From DATFNV01 sp963827935 (GTDB lineage Bacteria; Planctomycetota; Planctomycetia; Gemmatales; Gemmataceae), in the NCBI GenBank assembly GCA_963827935.1, contig CAWHCN010000017.1, forward strand, positions 930,001 through 994,000: a stretch of DNA of 64,000 nucleotides, written 5' to 3'. Below, in pieces: positions 55,794 to 64,000 of this stretch; the stretch's first letter is position 1; every line of letters starts with the position of its first letter. The position numbers and the translations under genes are program-made. The notes under the pieces were generated by a model that ran no database searches, had not been told where the DNA came from, and was given only the letters and a program-made list of their open reading frames with translations.

Positions 55794-56330
55794 ATGAGCG
55801 AGTCTCTGCAAGCCGCCTACGGGCAACTGCTGGAGGCGATTTCCTTCGCCAGCCGGGCTCATCGTCATCAGATCCGCAAGGATGGGCAGACGCCCTACTC
55901 GGCCCACGTGGTGCGCGTCTGTTTGATCGTGCGGCACGTTTTCGGCCTCGACGATCCGCGCGCCTTGATGGCCGCCGCCCTGCACGACACCATCGAGGAC
56001 ACCAACACCGACTTTGACGACCTCGAAAAGACCTTCGGGCGGGAGATCGCCGAGTGGACGGCGATGCTAACCAAGGAGAAGCGCCGGCCCGAGATGGAGC
56101 GCGAAGAAGACTACATCGTCCGCCTGGTCCAGGCACCCTGGCAGGTGAAGGTGTGCAAGCTGGCCGACATTTTCGACAACATGATGGATTCGGCCTACCT
56201 CAAGCCGGCCGAGCGCGAGCGCACCCGCAAACGGAGCCGACAGTACCTGGATGCCCTGGGCGCCTCATTGCCGGCGGAAGCCCGCACCGCCTTCGACATC
56301 GTGGAACGCCTGTTCGCGGAGCAAGCGTAG
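55794..56330 (+). CDS. HD-domain hydrolase, SpoT/MESH1-like
   Basis: ATG 55794 has GAGGAGAG upstream. The protein (178 residues) matches small alarmone hydrolases: AISFASRAHRHQIRKDGQTP, YSAHVVRVCLIVRHVFG, the HD pair in ALMAAALHDTIEDTNTDF and CKLADIFDNMMDSA. The metal-binding His, His-Asp and Asp residues are present, so (p)ppGpp or related hydrolysis is expected. The last residues (FAEQA) come from DNA reshaped by a palindromic insertion: the likely original end (LFAELFV and stop) lies downstream at about 56417-56438. Confidence 0.85.
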   Translation: MSESLQAAYGQLLEAISFASRAHRHQIRKDGQTPYSAHVVRVCLIVRHVFGLDDPRALMAAALHDTIEDTNTDFDDLEKTFGREIAEWTAMLTKEKRRPEMEREEDYIVRLVQAPWQVKVCKLADIFDNMMDSAYLKPAERERTRKRSRQYLDALGASLPAEARTAFDIVERLFAEQA

Positions 56331-56410
56331 GGTGCATCAAGCGTACTCGCGCCGACGCACCGGGGGGCGGGAACGGTGCATCGGCGCGAGTATGCTTGAC
56401 GCACCCTACG
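56322..56410. mobile_element. Palindromic element with a 16-bp target duplication
   Basis: Arms 56326-56361 and 56375-56410 are complementary at 33 of 36 positions. The flanks ACGCCTGTTCGCGGAG (56306-56321) and ACGCCTGTTCGCCGAG (56411-56426) are direct repeats with one mismatch. The element has no coding capacity, so it would be a non-autonomous mobile palindrome. Confidence 0.75.
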
Positions 56411-56522
56411 ACGCCTGTTCGCCGAGTTGTTCGTTTAGCCCCAGGTCGTAGAGCTGCCTGTCTACTGCTATACTGTCCCGGTCTCCCCTCCCCTCCCCTG
56501 CCCTACCTAAGGAGATTCGTTC

Positions 56523-57149
56523 ATGCAACGCTCACTGCTGCTGGCGGCCCTCATCGCCCTGTTCGGGGCCCTCCCCGCCCAAGCTGCCAATCCCGTCGTC
56601 GTCATGGAAACGTCGATGGGCACCATCAAGATCGAACTGTTCGCCGAAAAGGCGCCCATCACCGTCAAGAACTTCCTCGGCTATGTGGACGACAAGCACT
56701 ACGATGGCACCATCTTTCACCGCGTTATGGGCAAGGAGAACTCGAAACGCGACTTCATGATTCAGGGCGGCGGGTTCACCAAGGACTACAAGGAGAAGAA
56801 GGTCAAGGACACCATCAAGAACGAATCGAACAACGGCGTCTCCAACCGCCGCGGCACCATCGCCATGGCCCGGCTCACGGCTCCTGACAGTGCCACGGCC
56901 CAGTTCTACATCAATGTCGGCGACAACGAGGGGCTCGATGGTGGCGACCGGCCCACTGGCTACACCGTCTTCGGCAAGGTCATTGAAGGGATAGACGTCG
57001 TGGACAAGATCAAGGCCGTCAAGACGGGTACCAAGCGCCTGGCCATGCGCGATCCACGCGAACAAGACAAGATCATCGAGGACGATGCTGAAAACGTGCC
57101 GGTGGAGGTGGTCCTCATCAAGAAGGTCCGCGTCGAAAAGGCCAAGTGA
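56523..57149 (+). CDS. Cyclophilin-type peptidyl-prolyl isomerase, exported
   Basis: AAGGAG lies eight bases before ATG 56523. A signal peptide (LLLAALIALFGALPAQAA) is followed by the cyclophilin fold: VVVMETSMGTIKIELFAEKA, ITVKNFLGYVDDKHYDGTIF, HRVMGKENSKRDFMIQGGGF, and FYINVGDNEGLDGG. The FHRV and QGG catalytic region is conserved. It accelerates prolyl isomerisation of exported proteins. A second, leaderless copy follows. Confidence 0.93.
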   Translation: MQRSLLLAALIALFGALPAQAANPVVVMETSMGTIKIELFAEKAPITVKNFLGYVDDKHYDGTIFHRVMGKENSKRDFMIQGGGFTKDYKEKKVKDTIKNESNNGVSNRRGTIAMARLTAPDSATAQFYINVGDNEGLDGGDRPTGYTVFGKVIEGIDVVDKIKAVKTGTKRLAMRDPREQDKIIEDDAENVPVEVVLIKKVRVEKAK

Positions 57150-57182
57150 TGCAGCCTCTTCGCCCGAGAAAAGGGACCCGAT

Positions 57183-57692
57183 ATGGCTGAAAATACCGTG
57201 ATCGTGCTGGCGACCTCGCTGGGCACGATTAAGGCGGAGTTGTACGCGGATAAGGCGCCGATCACCGTGAAGAACTTTCTCACCTACGTCGATGAGGGCT
57301 TCTTCGACGGCACGGTCTTTCACCGCGTCATCCCGAACTTCATGATCCAGGGCGGCGGCATGGAGCCGGGAATGCGCCAGAAGAAGACCAAGGCCACCAT
57401 CAAGAACGAATCGAGCAACGGCCTGGCGAACAAGCGCGGCACCCTGGCGATGGCCCGCACCTCGGTTCCGGACAGTGCCTCGTCTCAGTTCTTCATCAAC
57501 GTCACCGATAATGCGTTTCTCGACAAGGCCCAGGCCGGCGACGGCGTCGGCTATTGCGTCTTCGGTAAGGTGACCGAAGGCATGGACGTGGTTGACAAGA
57601 TCAAGGTCGTGAAGACGACCAGCAAAGGAGGGCATGGCGACGTCCCGGTGACCGATGTGCTCATTGAATCGGTACGGCGTGAAAGTGAATGA
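57183..57692 (+). CDS. Cyclophilin-type peptidyl-prolyl isomerase, cytosolic
   Basis: The 169 residues from ATG 57183 lack a signal peptide and read VIVLATSLGTIKAELYADKA, FFDGTVFHRVIPNFMIQGGG, MARTSVPDSASSQFFINVTD and GYCVFGKVTEGMDVVDKIK. All catalytic cyclophilin residues are present (FHRV, FMIQGG, SQFFIN). It is 33 bases after the exported copy and probably co-transcribed, giving one enzyme for each compartment. Confidence 0.95.
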   Translation: MAENTVIVLATSLGTIKAELYADKAPITVKNFLTYVDEGFFDGTVFHRVIPNFMIQGGGMEPGMRQKKTKATIKNESSNGLANKRGTLAMARTSVPDSASSQFFINVTDNAFLDKAQAGDGVGYCVFGKVTEGMDVVDKIKVVKTTSKGGHGDVPVTDVLIESVRRESE

Positions 57693-57696
57693 ATCA

Positions 57697-57840
57697 CCAC
57701 GAAACACACGAAAAGGAAGGCAAACTGGTAGGGTGGGTCGAGCGCAAGCGAGACCCACCGCGAGGTTCCGGCTGACTGGTTGGTCTCGCTAGCGCCCGAC
57801 CCACCCTACAACTTTTTCGTGTCTTTCGTGTGTTTCGTGG
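57697..57840. repeat. Nested palindromic element
   Basis: Outer 17-bp arms CCACGAAACACACGAAA (57697-57713) and 57824-57840 are exact complements. Inner arms 57728-57755 and 57782-57809 match at 26 of 28 bases. The inner ends GTAGGGTG resemble those of the element at 56326. Confidence 0.85.
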
Positions 57841-57881
57841 TTTGTTGCATCATGCAAGAGGCGGCACGCGGGGGACTGGTC

Positions 57882-58947
57882 ATGCTCCGCTCACGCAACG
57901 TGGTGGCTTCGACCGTGGTCCTGGCCGCCCTGGTCTTCACGTCCGTCTGGGCCCAGCCGCAGCCCGCCAAGCCGCCGGCCTTCCCGCCGGTCAACCCGGC
58001 TGTGGCCCGCCTGGATCAGACCATCGGCGGGCTGGACGGTCCCGGCCTGTCGCTGGCGGTCCGCGATGCCGGCGATCTGGTGGCCGCCGGCTGCGAGCGC
58101 GGCGGCATTCTCCTGTGGGGCAAGGATGTCCTCATGGGAATCCGTGCCGCCGACGGATCGCCCAACGTCCTCGAAGGTCACGACGGTGCGGTGACGGCCC
58201 TGGCCTGGAACGGCGGACCGGTTCTGGCCTCGGGCGGTGTCGATAAGAAGGTGATCCTCTGGGACGTGGCCAACGGTAAGGCGCGGCAAACGCTGACGTC
58301 GACGGCCGTCGTCCGCGCCCTGGCCCTTTCCCCCGACGGTAAACTCCTGGCCAGCGCTGGGGATGAACCGGTGGTGCAGCTCTGGGACGTTGCCACGACG
58401 AAAGCCGGGGCCAAGCTGTCCGGCCACAGCGACTGGGTGATGGCCCTGGCCTTCAGTCCGGACGGGAAGACGCTGGCCAGCGGCAGCTACGACGGCACCG
58501 TGAAACTGTGGGAAGCCGCCACCGGCAAGAAGCTGGTGGATGTGCCGGCCAAGGCGCGCTGTCGTCCCCAACCAACCGCCGCCCGCCGACAACGCCATCA
58601 TGTCGCTGGCCTTCAGCCCGGACGGCAAGCTGCTGGCGGTGGGCGGCTCCGATACCCTGATCCACCTGCTGAACACCGCCGACGGCAAGCTGATCCGCAG
58701 CGTGCCGGGCCACGGCAGCGCCGTCAGGGGACTCGCCTTCCATCCCAGGGGCACGCTTTTGGCCTCAGGCAGCAGGGACCGCACAATCCGCCTCTGGAAC
58801 CCAGCCAATGGCCAGGCCCTGAAGACATTGGAGGGACATACCGCCTGGGTGGAGGGGCTGGCGTTTTATGCGCAGGGGACGCGACTGGTTTCGGTGGGCG
58901 CGGACCAGACGATTCGCTTGTGGGATTTGACGGACCCGAAAAAGTAG
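57882..58947 (+). CDS. Secreted WD40-repeat protein (one-base frameshift)
   Basis: ATG 57882 starts a signal peptide (NVVASTVVLAALVFTSVWA); an earlier in-frame ATG at 57852 is possible. About seven WD40 blades follow: VLEGHDGAVTALAWNGGP, VVRALALSPDGKLLASAG, KLSGHSDWVMALAFSPDG, then after one extra base near 58560, NAIMSLAFSPDGKLLAVGGS, GSAVRGLAFHPRGTLLASGS and HTAWVEGLAFYAQGTRL. Corrected, it is ~355 residues, enough for one propeller. It would act as an extracytoplasmic binding platform. Confidence 0.85.
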
Positions 58948-58951
58948 GTGT

Positions 58952-59293
58952 TTACCCCGGTGCCGGCTCAATCGTCGCCGACATCGACCCCTTGCAGCGC
59001 GGAATCAGCGGATCGGCTCCGAAGGCGTGTATCTGATCGCGCTTCAGTTCGGCATGCTCCATCGTCGTGGTCAGAACGATCACGCGACCGCTGGTGTCCA
59101 CCTCCTTGGCCAGCTGGTAGCCTCGTTCCGGCGGATGGCCGAACAGTTGCTGCAGCATGATGATGACGTACTCGTAGCTGTGATCATCGTCGTTGAGGAG
59201 CACCACGTTGTAAGGCGGCTGCCGTTTGGTCCTCTCCTGCCGCTTTTCCTTGGTGCGGTGAGTGGTTTCGGGCAGCGTGATCGCTTCGCTCAT
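58952..59293 (-). CDS. clpS: ATP-dependent Clp protease adaptor
   Basis: The ClpS core is intact: PPYNVVLLNDDDHSYEYVII, LFGHPPERGYQLAKEVDTSG, and EHAELKRDQIHAFGADPLI. NDDDHSYE contains the Asn and Asp that grip N-end residues, and the His after HAEL is also in place. It delivers N-end-rule substrates to ClpA/C-type unfoldases. I choose ATG 59293 (SEAITLPETTH) over an upstream start at 59317. ClpA or ClpC is not in the window. The gene converges with the WD40 gene. Confidence 0.93.
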   Translation of the reverse strand: MSEAITLPETTHRTKEKRQERTKRQPPYNVVLLNDDDHSYEYVIIMLQQLFGHPPERGYQLAKEVDTSGRVIVLTTTMEHAELKRDQIHAFGADPLIPRCKGSMSATIEPAPG

Positions 59294-59407
59294 GGTGTTC
59301 ACCCCAGGTGGGCCCACGGCCTGTACTCGGCCGGCCTTGAAGTATATCGCAGAGGGAGGGCCCCGGCTAGATGCCCATGTCGTCAGCTCCCTGTCGGTGG
59401 TCCGCCT

Positions 59408-59469
59408 GGGCAGCCCGAAGCGCCAGCGAGGGTTTCGGCCGAATCCCTCGCTGGCGCTTTGGGCTGCCC
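59408..59469. repeat. Palindromic element with 25-bp arms
   Basis: Arms 59408-59432 and 59445-59469 are complementary at 24 of 25 bases around CGCCAGCGAGGG. A related core (GCGCCAGCAAGGG) occurs inside the element at 44885. Confidence 0.85.
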
Positions 59470-59505
59470 GGATCCCGGACTGCGTGGGACCTTGGATGGT
59501 GTGAT

Positions 59506-61170
59506 CTAGGTTCGGCCGACGCAGACCAGGGTGATGTCGTCGGCCTGGGCGCGGCCGGCGGCGTGCAACTTCACCGCCTTGACAATGCGCTCACCGATGC
59601 CGCGCGGGTGCGCGGCCCTTCCGACTTGAGCGCCGCGTGAACGCCGTCGATCTTGAAGCTGCTCATTCCGCGTGCTGACCGCATCCTCGACCCCGTCGCT
59701 GAACATCACCAGGCAGTCGCCGGGCACCATCGGAATCCGGTGGGCTTCATAGGTCTGACTGTCCATGATCCCCATGGGCAGGCCGCCCGACTCCTTTGGC
59801 ATGGCGTCCTCAAGAACACCCGTCGCCGTTCGGAACAGCATGGGCATCACCTGCCCGGCGTTCACCAGGCTGATAATGTGCTCGCCGGCGTCCAGCACGG
59901 CGCCGGCCAGCGTGATGAAGCGGTCCATCTGCCCCGCGCTGAGATAAACCATGTCATTGAGCTTGGCCAGGGCCGTCGTCAGGTCGGCCTCGCTCAACAG
60001 GCAGTAGCGGACATCGGAGGAGAGCTTGGCCATGAGCAGAGCGGCGGCCACGCCCTTGCCGGCCACGTCGCCGACGCTGAATGCCAGCCGCGTGGGGCCC
60101 AGTGGGACAAACCCATAGTAATCCCCGCCCACTTCCTGGGCCGGCGAGTAGTGGGCATAGAACTCGTAGCCGGCCACGGTTGGCAGCTGCTGCGGCAAGA
60201 AGCCGCGCTGGACTTCCTCGGCCAAGTGCAGGTCGCGGTCGCGCTGGGCGCGCGATTGCACGTCGCGGTACAGCTTGGCGTTCTCCAACGCAATGCTGGC
60301 CTGGTTGCCCACGCCCATCAGCAGGTTCAGGTCGTCCTGGCCGAATTTCTTGCTGCGGTCCTGGGTATCGAGCTGGATGACGCCGAACGGATTGGCGTCC
60401 GCGCCGATGAGCGGAGCGCACATCACCGAGCGGATGCGGAAATCCACGACGCTCTGGCTGAGAATGCGCTTATCGCTATCGGCATTGTTGCTCAGGAAGC
60501 CCTGCTTCGATTCGAGGCACTGGCGGACAATGCTCTTGCTGAAGCGGGCATTGGCCTCGTCCTGCGGCCGCCGGGTCTTGATGACCCTGGGCAGCAGGCG
60601 CCCGCTCCCCTCCTCGACCTGGATGATGAAGCAGCGATCGGCCTGCTTGAAGAGCTGGAACAGGCTGTCCACGATCTTTGGCAGCAGATGATCGAGTTCC
60701 AGCGTCTTGCTCAGGTTGCCGCTGATCTCGATGAGGTTGCGCAGCTTCTCGCTGGGGTGTGTTTCCAGCAGGCCGAGGCCGCTATTGTGCAGGATGGTCG
60801 CCTCGACCGTGGTGGACCCGGCCTCCTCTTCGGGCTCCTCTTCCTCATCGCCCTTGCGCCACTCCGCGGGCAGCGGCTTGCGGGCGTCCTGGAAGGTGGC
60901 CTGGAAATCGCAGATGCGCACCTTGTCGTTGTTCTTGAGCAGCCGCCGCTGCGTCACCTGTTCGTTGTTGACGAAGGTGCCATTGCGGCTCTGCAGGTCC
61001 TCGATGAAGAACTCGCCGTTGACGCGCAGAATCTGCGCGTGCTCGCGGCTGACGGAGGTCACTGGGATGACGACATGGCAATCGGGGTTGCGGCCCAGGA
61101 CCGTGCGATCCTGGCCCAGCGGGACTTCGCCCGGAGTAGCTCCCTTGACAACGTGAAGCGAGGCCGTCAT
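59506..61170 (-). CDS. FHA-GAF-PP2C (SpoIIE/RsbU-type) protein phosphatase
   Basis: The order is clear. An FHA domain spans residues ~20-95 (RTVLGRNPDCHVVIP, SREHAQILRVNGEFFIEDLQSRNG with the phosphothreonine-binding Arg, Ser and Asn). A GAF domain spans ~150-300 (VMCAPLIGADANPFGVIQLD). An RsbU-type phosphatase covers ~320-554 (GGDYYGFVPLGPTRLAFSVGDVAGKG, MFSDGVEDAV, ADDITLVCVG). Bases 59600-59665 read better with one C removed and one C added, giving FKIDGVHAALKSEGPRTPRG. The protein likely dephosphorylates an anti-sigma-factor antagonist in response to a small-molecule or phosphoprotein signal. Confidence 0.9.
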   Translation of the reverse strand: MTASLHVVKGATPGEVPLGQDRTVLGRNPDCHVVIPVTSVSREHAQILRVNGEFFIEDLQSRNGTFVNNEQVTQRRLLKNNDKVRICDFQATFQDARKPLPAEWRKGDEEEEPEEEAGSTTVEATILHNSGLGLLETHPSEKLRNLIEISGNLSKTLELDHLLPKIVDSLFQLFKQADRCFIIQVEEGSGRLLPRVIKTRRPQDEANARFSKSIVRQCLESKQGFLSNNADSDKRILSQSVVDFRIRSVMCAPLIGADANPFGVIQLDTQDRSKKFGQDDLNLLMGVGNQASIALENAKLYRDVQSRAQRDRDLHLAEEVQRGFLPQQLPTVAGYEFYAHYSPAQEVGGDYYGFVPLGPTRLAFSVGDVAGKGVAAALLMAKLSSDVRYCLLSEADLTTALAKLNDMVYLSAGQMDRFITLAGAVLDAGEHIISLVNAGQVMPMLFRTATGVLEDAMPKESGGLPMGIMDSQTYEAHRIPMVPGDCLVMFSDGVEDAVSTRNEQLQDRRRSRGAQVGRAAHPRGIGERIVKAVKLHAAGRAQADDITLVCVGRT

Positions 61171-61428
61171 CGGACATCCACCTCTGGCAGTTCAGTACCG
61201 GACAGGCGGGCCACCTATCGTTCAACACCAGCTTCGGGAAGGTCGCCGGAATGGTCCCAATTCTAACGGCGGCCGCCACGGGGTGCAAGAAAGAGACAGG
61301 GAGCAATTTCGGGCTCTCGGGGTCTGGCCCCTATGGTACGACCCATTCGGGCTCGGTTTTCTGCTCTCCGGGCTCCGCGGCGCGGTTATGCTGGTCTCAG
61401 GAAAGCTATGTCCGCAGGGAATGACCCG

Positions 61429-63574
61429 ATGTTCACCCTTCACAATCGCCCGGCTCGCCTGTGCGACGGGATAAGCCGCCGCGAACTGCTTCGCGTCGGC
61501 GGACTGAGCGCGCTGGGACTTTCGCTTCCCGCGCTCCTGCAAGCGCGGACCGGGCCAGAGACCGAGCGGGGGCGAGCAGGGAGCTTCGGCCGGGCGAAGA
61601 ACGTCATCTTCCTCTGGCTTCAAGGCGGCCCGCCGCAGCATGAGACGTTTGACCCCAAGCCCGACGCCCCCGCCGAGATCCGCGGCGAGTTCCGGCCGAT
61701 CCGTACCAACGTGCCTGGCATCCAGATTGGTGAGCTGCTGCCCCGCACCGCGGCCCTCGCCGATCGGCTGGCCGTCGTCCGCTCGATGTGTACCCACAGC
61801 GACTTGCACGACGCCAGCGGCTACTGGGTGCTGACCGGGTACCGCTACACCGGGCAGCAATCGCGGCAGATCAGTCCCGGCGATTGGCCCTATCTCGGCT
61901 CGGTGATCCGGGTCCTGAAGCCGAGTGAGAAGCTGCCATCGCACACCTCGGTCTGGCTGCCGGACGTGATGCGTCTGAACGACAACGTGCAGCCGGCCGG
62001 GCAGACCGGCGGGTTCCTCGGTCGGCGCTGGGACCCGACAGCGCGTCATTTGCGATCCGTCGTCTCCCGATTTCAAGGTCGAGAGCCTGGCCCTGCCGGC
62101 GGAGGTGCCACCGCTGAGGCTGTCGGCCCGGCACAGCCTGCTGAGCCAGGTCGAGAAGCAATTCGATGCCGTGGAGCGCGGCCCCGCGCTGAAGGACTAC
62201 GATCGGCAGGCGCAGGAAGCGTTCGGCCTTTTGACGTTCGGGCCAGGCGCGGGCGGCGTTCGACATCGGCCGCGAGCCGCCGCGGGTCCGCGAGCGCTAT
62301 GGCCGGAACCGCTGGGGACAATGCGTGCTCCTGGCCCGCCGGTTGATCGAGGCTGGGGCACGCCTGGTCCACGTCAATTGGCCGCGCGAGGGGGGCGACG
62401 AGGCGGTCAGCAACCCGCTCTGGGACACGCACGCCCAAAACGCCGACCGGCTTCAGGAAGTGCTTTGTCCGATCTTCGATGTCGGGTTCACGGCGCTGAT
62501 CGACGACCTGGGTCAGCGCGGCCTGCTGGGCGAGACGCTGGTGGTGGCCATCGGCGAGTTCGGCCGAACGCCGAAGATCAACGGCCAGGGCGGCCGCGAC
62601 CACTGGGGCCATGTGTTCAGCTTCGCCCTCGCCGGCGCCGGCATCAGCGGCGGCCAGGTCTACGGTGCCAGCGATAAGATCGGCGCCTACCCGCGCGACG
62701 GCAAGATGGAGCCGCAGGACCTGACCGCGACCATCGTTCATCTGCTCGGCATCGGCCATCACGCCCTGTTTCCGGATGCCACGGGCCGGCCGATGCACGT
62801 CACCCTGGGCGAGCCGATTCAGGCCGTGCTGGGCGAGAAGCCGGCCACTGCGGAGCGGGTCCAGGCGGGCGGCAACCTCGCACAGGTCCCGCCTTACAGC
62901 CGCGAGCCGCTGCGCAACGTCGGCTTCGAGGATGACGTGCCGCTGACGGCCGTCGGAGCGGGCAAGCGCCTGAAGGGCTGGCAAGCGATGCCCCTGGCCG
63001 AGACGGCGAGGGGACTCGATTTTGGCGTGCGTTTCGTCGGGCAGCGGGGAGTCGCCCTGCCCCGGATGGGAAGACGCCATGCGGCGGTCGGCTACGGACT
63101 GATTGGCCCGTGCGCCGCGGGGACCATCCCGGCCGGGCGCGGGCGCTGCTGACGCAGGAGGTCCGCAATCCCCGCGCAGGCACCTTCACTGTATCGGTCC
63201 ACGTCTGCGGCGGCGGTTCGGCCGATGACTTCCGCACCTTCCTGAAGCACTTCACCTGCCGCCTGGTGCTGTTCGGCTATCGCGACCTGGCGAAGGACCC
63301 GGCGAGGGGACTGCGCGAATACGCCTCGGTGCCGTTCGAGCCGCCTTTTGCGGACAAAGCGGAGGGCTATCATATGGTATCGCTGACCCGGTCCCTGCGC
63401 AGCCAGGACGGCGGGGCCAGTGAGATCGAAATGGGAGTCGGTGTCGCGGTCATTGTGGAGCGGCGAACTCCGGGGGAGCTGCTGATCCCTGCGGGGGCCC
63501 GGGCCTTTGTGCGCATCGACGACGTGGAGATCGGCTTTGTGCCGCGGCCGCGGAACGATGAGGTGACGGTGTGA
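61429..63574 (+). CDS. DUF1501 family protein with a long C-terminal extension (three frameshifts)
   Basis: ATG 61429 (AGGGA upstream; ATG 61408 also in frame) begins a Tat-type leader (SRRELLRVGGLSALGLSLP). The DUF1501 body follows: VIFLWLQGGPPQHETFDPKP, SMCTHSDLHDASGYW, LLARRLIEAGARLVHVNW, VAIGEFGRTPKINGQGGRDH. Its last part repeats the alkaline-phosphatase-like motif GRDHWGH. Frame breaks lie near 62040, 62239 (one T too many) and 63085-63110. A further ~180 residues (NPRAGTFTVSVHVCGGG, CRLVLFGYRDLAKDP) continue to 63574. DUF1501 proteins are numerous in planctomycetes and probably sulfatase-like, without a proven substrate. Confidence 0.8.
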
Positions 63575-63647
63575 GGCGAGCTTGTCTTCCCGGGCCAGTG
63601 CGAGATAATACGAGGGACAACCCTACCGACGGCGGGGAGATATAGCT

Positions 63648-63899
63648 ATGACTCGTGAGGAGTTGCAGCAGCTACTACGAACTAAGCCATTCGTACCGTT
63701 CAGTGTGTTCGTCAGCGACGGGCGCGTCTGCGACGTGCGTCACCCCCGAATGACTTTGCTGGCGCAGACTTACATCAACATCGGCGTTCCGGCCCCGGAT
63801 CTCACGCCGCCGGTTAGTGATCACTCGGAGCACGTGCAACTGAAAAACATCGTGCGCGTGGAAATGCTGCCAGCCGAGATGTCGCTCGTCAAGTCTTGA
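63648..63899 (+). CDS. Small conserved protein of unknown function
   Basis: The 83-residue protein from ATG 63648 (GGGGAGA upstream) reads TREELQQLLRTKPFVPFSVF, VSDGRVCDVRHPRMTLL and ends IVRVEMLP. I recall proteins of the form (L)REPF-PFR--L-DGR--VRHPE in many planctomycetes. It has no signal peptide or known domain. A paralogue begins 13 bases after its stop. Confidence 0.7.
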   Translation: MTREELQQLLRTKPFVPFSVFVSDGRVCDVRHPRMTLLAQTYINIGVPAPDLTPPVSDHSEHVQLKNIVRVEMLPAEMSLVKS

Positions 63900-63911
63900 G
63901 GGAACGTTACG

Positions 63912-64000
63912 ATGCGGGAGGAAGATCTCCGCTTGTTGTTGCAGCGCATTCCCTGTCCGCTGCTTCGGCTGCACACGACAGCTGGTATGGTATTTGACAT
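63912..64000 (+). CDS. Paralogue of the preceding small protein (cut by window edge)
   Basis: ATG 63912 begins REEDLRLLLQRIPCPLLRLH, then TTAGMVFD, which repeats the pattern of the gene at 63648 (TREELQQLLRTKPFVPFSVF). Only ~29 residues are visible before the edge. A tandem duplication is likely. Confidence 0.65.
   Translation, partial: MREEDLRLLLQRIPCPLLRLHTTAGMVFD

Noticed and set aside
1..64000. tRNA or rRNA genes
   Set aside because: No cloverleaf with a T-loop GTTCRANNC and matching acceptor stem, and no rRNA-like conserved stretch, was recognised by eye. A covariance-model scan would be needed to exclude a tRNA.

Overview
The window is high-GC DNA from a planctomycete, most likely of the Gemmataceae or a close relative. 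This is inferred from the gene repertoire: Ser/Thr kinases fused to WD40 propellers, a DUF1501 protein with a Tat-type leader, tandem VIT/vWA proteins, a TPR/FG-GAP/UnbV protein, an ECF sigma operon, DUF4058, Uma2 and DUF3052 proteins, and many dispersed palindromic repeats. LpxB and AccA show a diderm with lipid A and ordinary fatty-acid synthesis. No rRNA, tRNA, CRISPR array or intact IS element was seen.

Layout. 1-2.3 kb (minus): ECF sigma factor, small membrane protein and secreted coiled-coil protein, probably one operon. 2.4-8.8 kb (minus): accessory region with Rpn/PD-(D/E)XK-like remnants, a RelE-type toxin/antitoxin pair, a large kinase-WD40 gene and a PemK-type toxin/antitoxin pair. 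9.4-11 kb (plus): Sua5-phosphatase fusion followed by rpiB. 11-16 kb (minus): D-2-hydroxyacid dehydrogenase-type flavoprotein and a 484-residue orphan. 16.3-19.2 kb: predicted outer-membrane protein, lpxB and a small conserved protein. 19.6-25 kb: nitrilase-family hydrolase, a ~1250-residue TPR/FG-GAP/UnbV protein and a secreted protein. 25-31.2 kb: predicted beta-solenoid membrane protein and two tandem VIT-vWA proteins. 31.3-42.6 kb: a second accessory block with RelE/Phd, a Kelch/zinc-ribbon protein, SGNH-metallopeptidase fusion, HDOD protein, VapBC, an antitoxin-like/HNH pair, a TIR-kinase fusion and a gene stopped by an amber codon. 43-64 kb is mostly housekeeping or metabolic: sugar-phosphate isomerase, soluble kinase, accA, Uma2, VOC protein, DUF3052, Gfo/Idh/MocA oxidoreductase, DUF4058, class III aminotransferase, TPR protein, permease with its His-rich partner, HD hydrolase, two cyclophilins, WD40 protein, clpS, FHA-GAF-PP2C phosphatase, DUF1501 protein and two small paralogues at the right edge.

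Three themes stand out. First, toxin/antitoxin-like and nuclease modules sit between copies of 3' ends of neighbouring kinase or vWA genes (3.6-4.8, 31.1-34.1 and 38.6-39.8 kb), which looks like repeated cassette capture at gene tails. Second, several families of GC-rich palindromic elements lie between genes and also in frame inside genes (kinase, flavoprotein, UnbV protein); one is flanked by a 16-bp near-perfect direct repeat. Third, about twenty genes carry single-base frameshifts, many in homopolymers and some compensating within one gene. This pattern suggests sequencing or assembly error more than gene decay, so I describe these genes as reconstructed units and name the shift sites.

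All identifications come from reading the sequence and remembered family features; no database search was possible.
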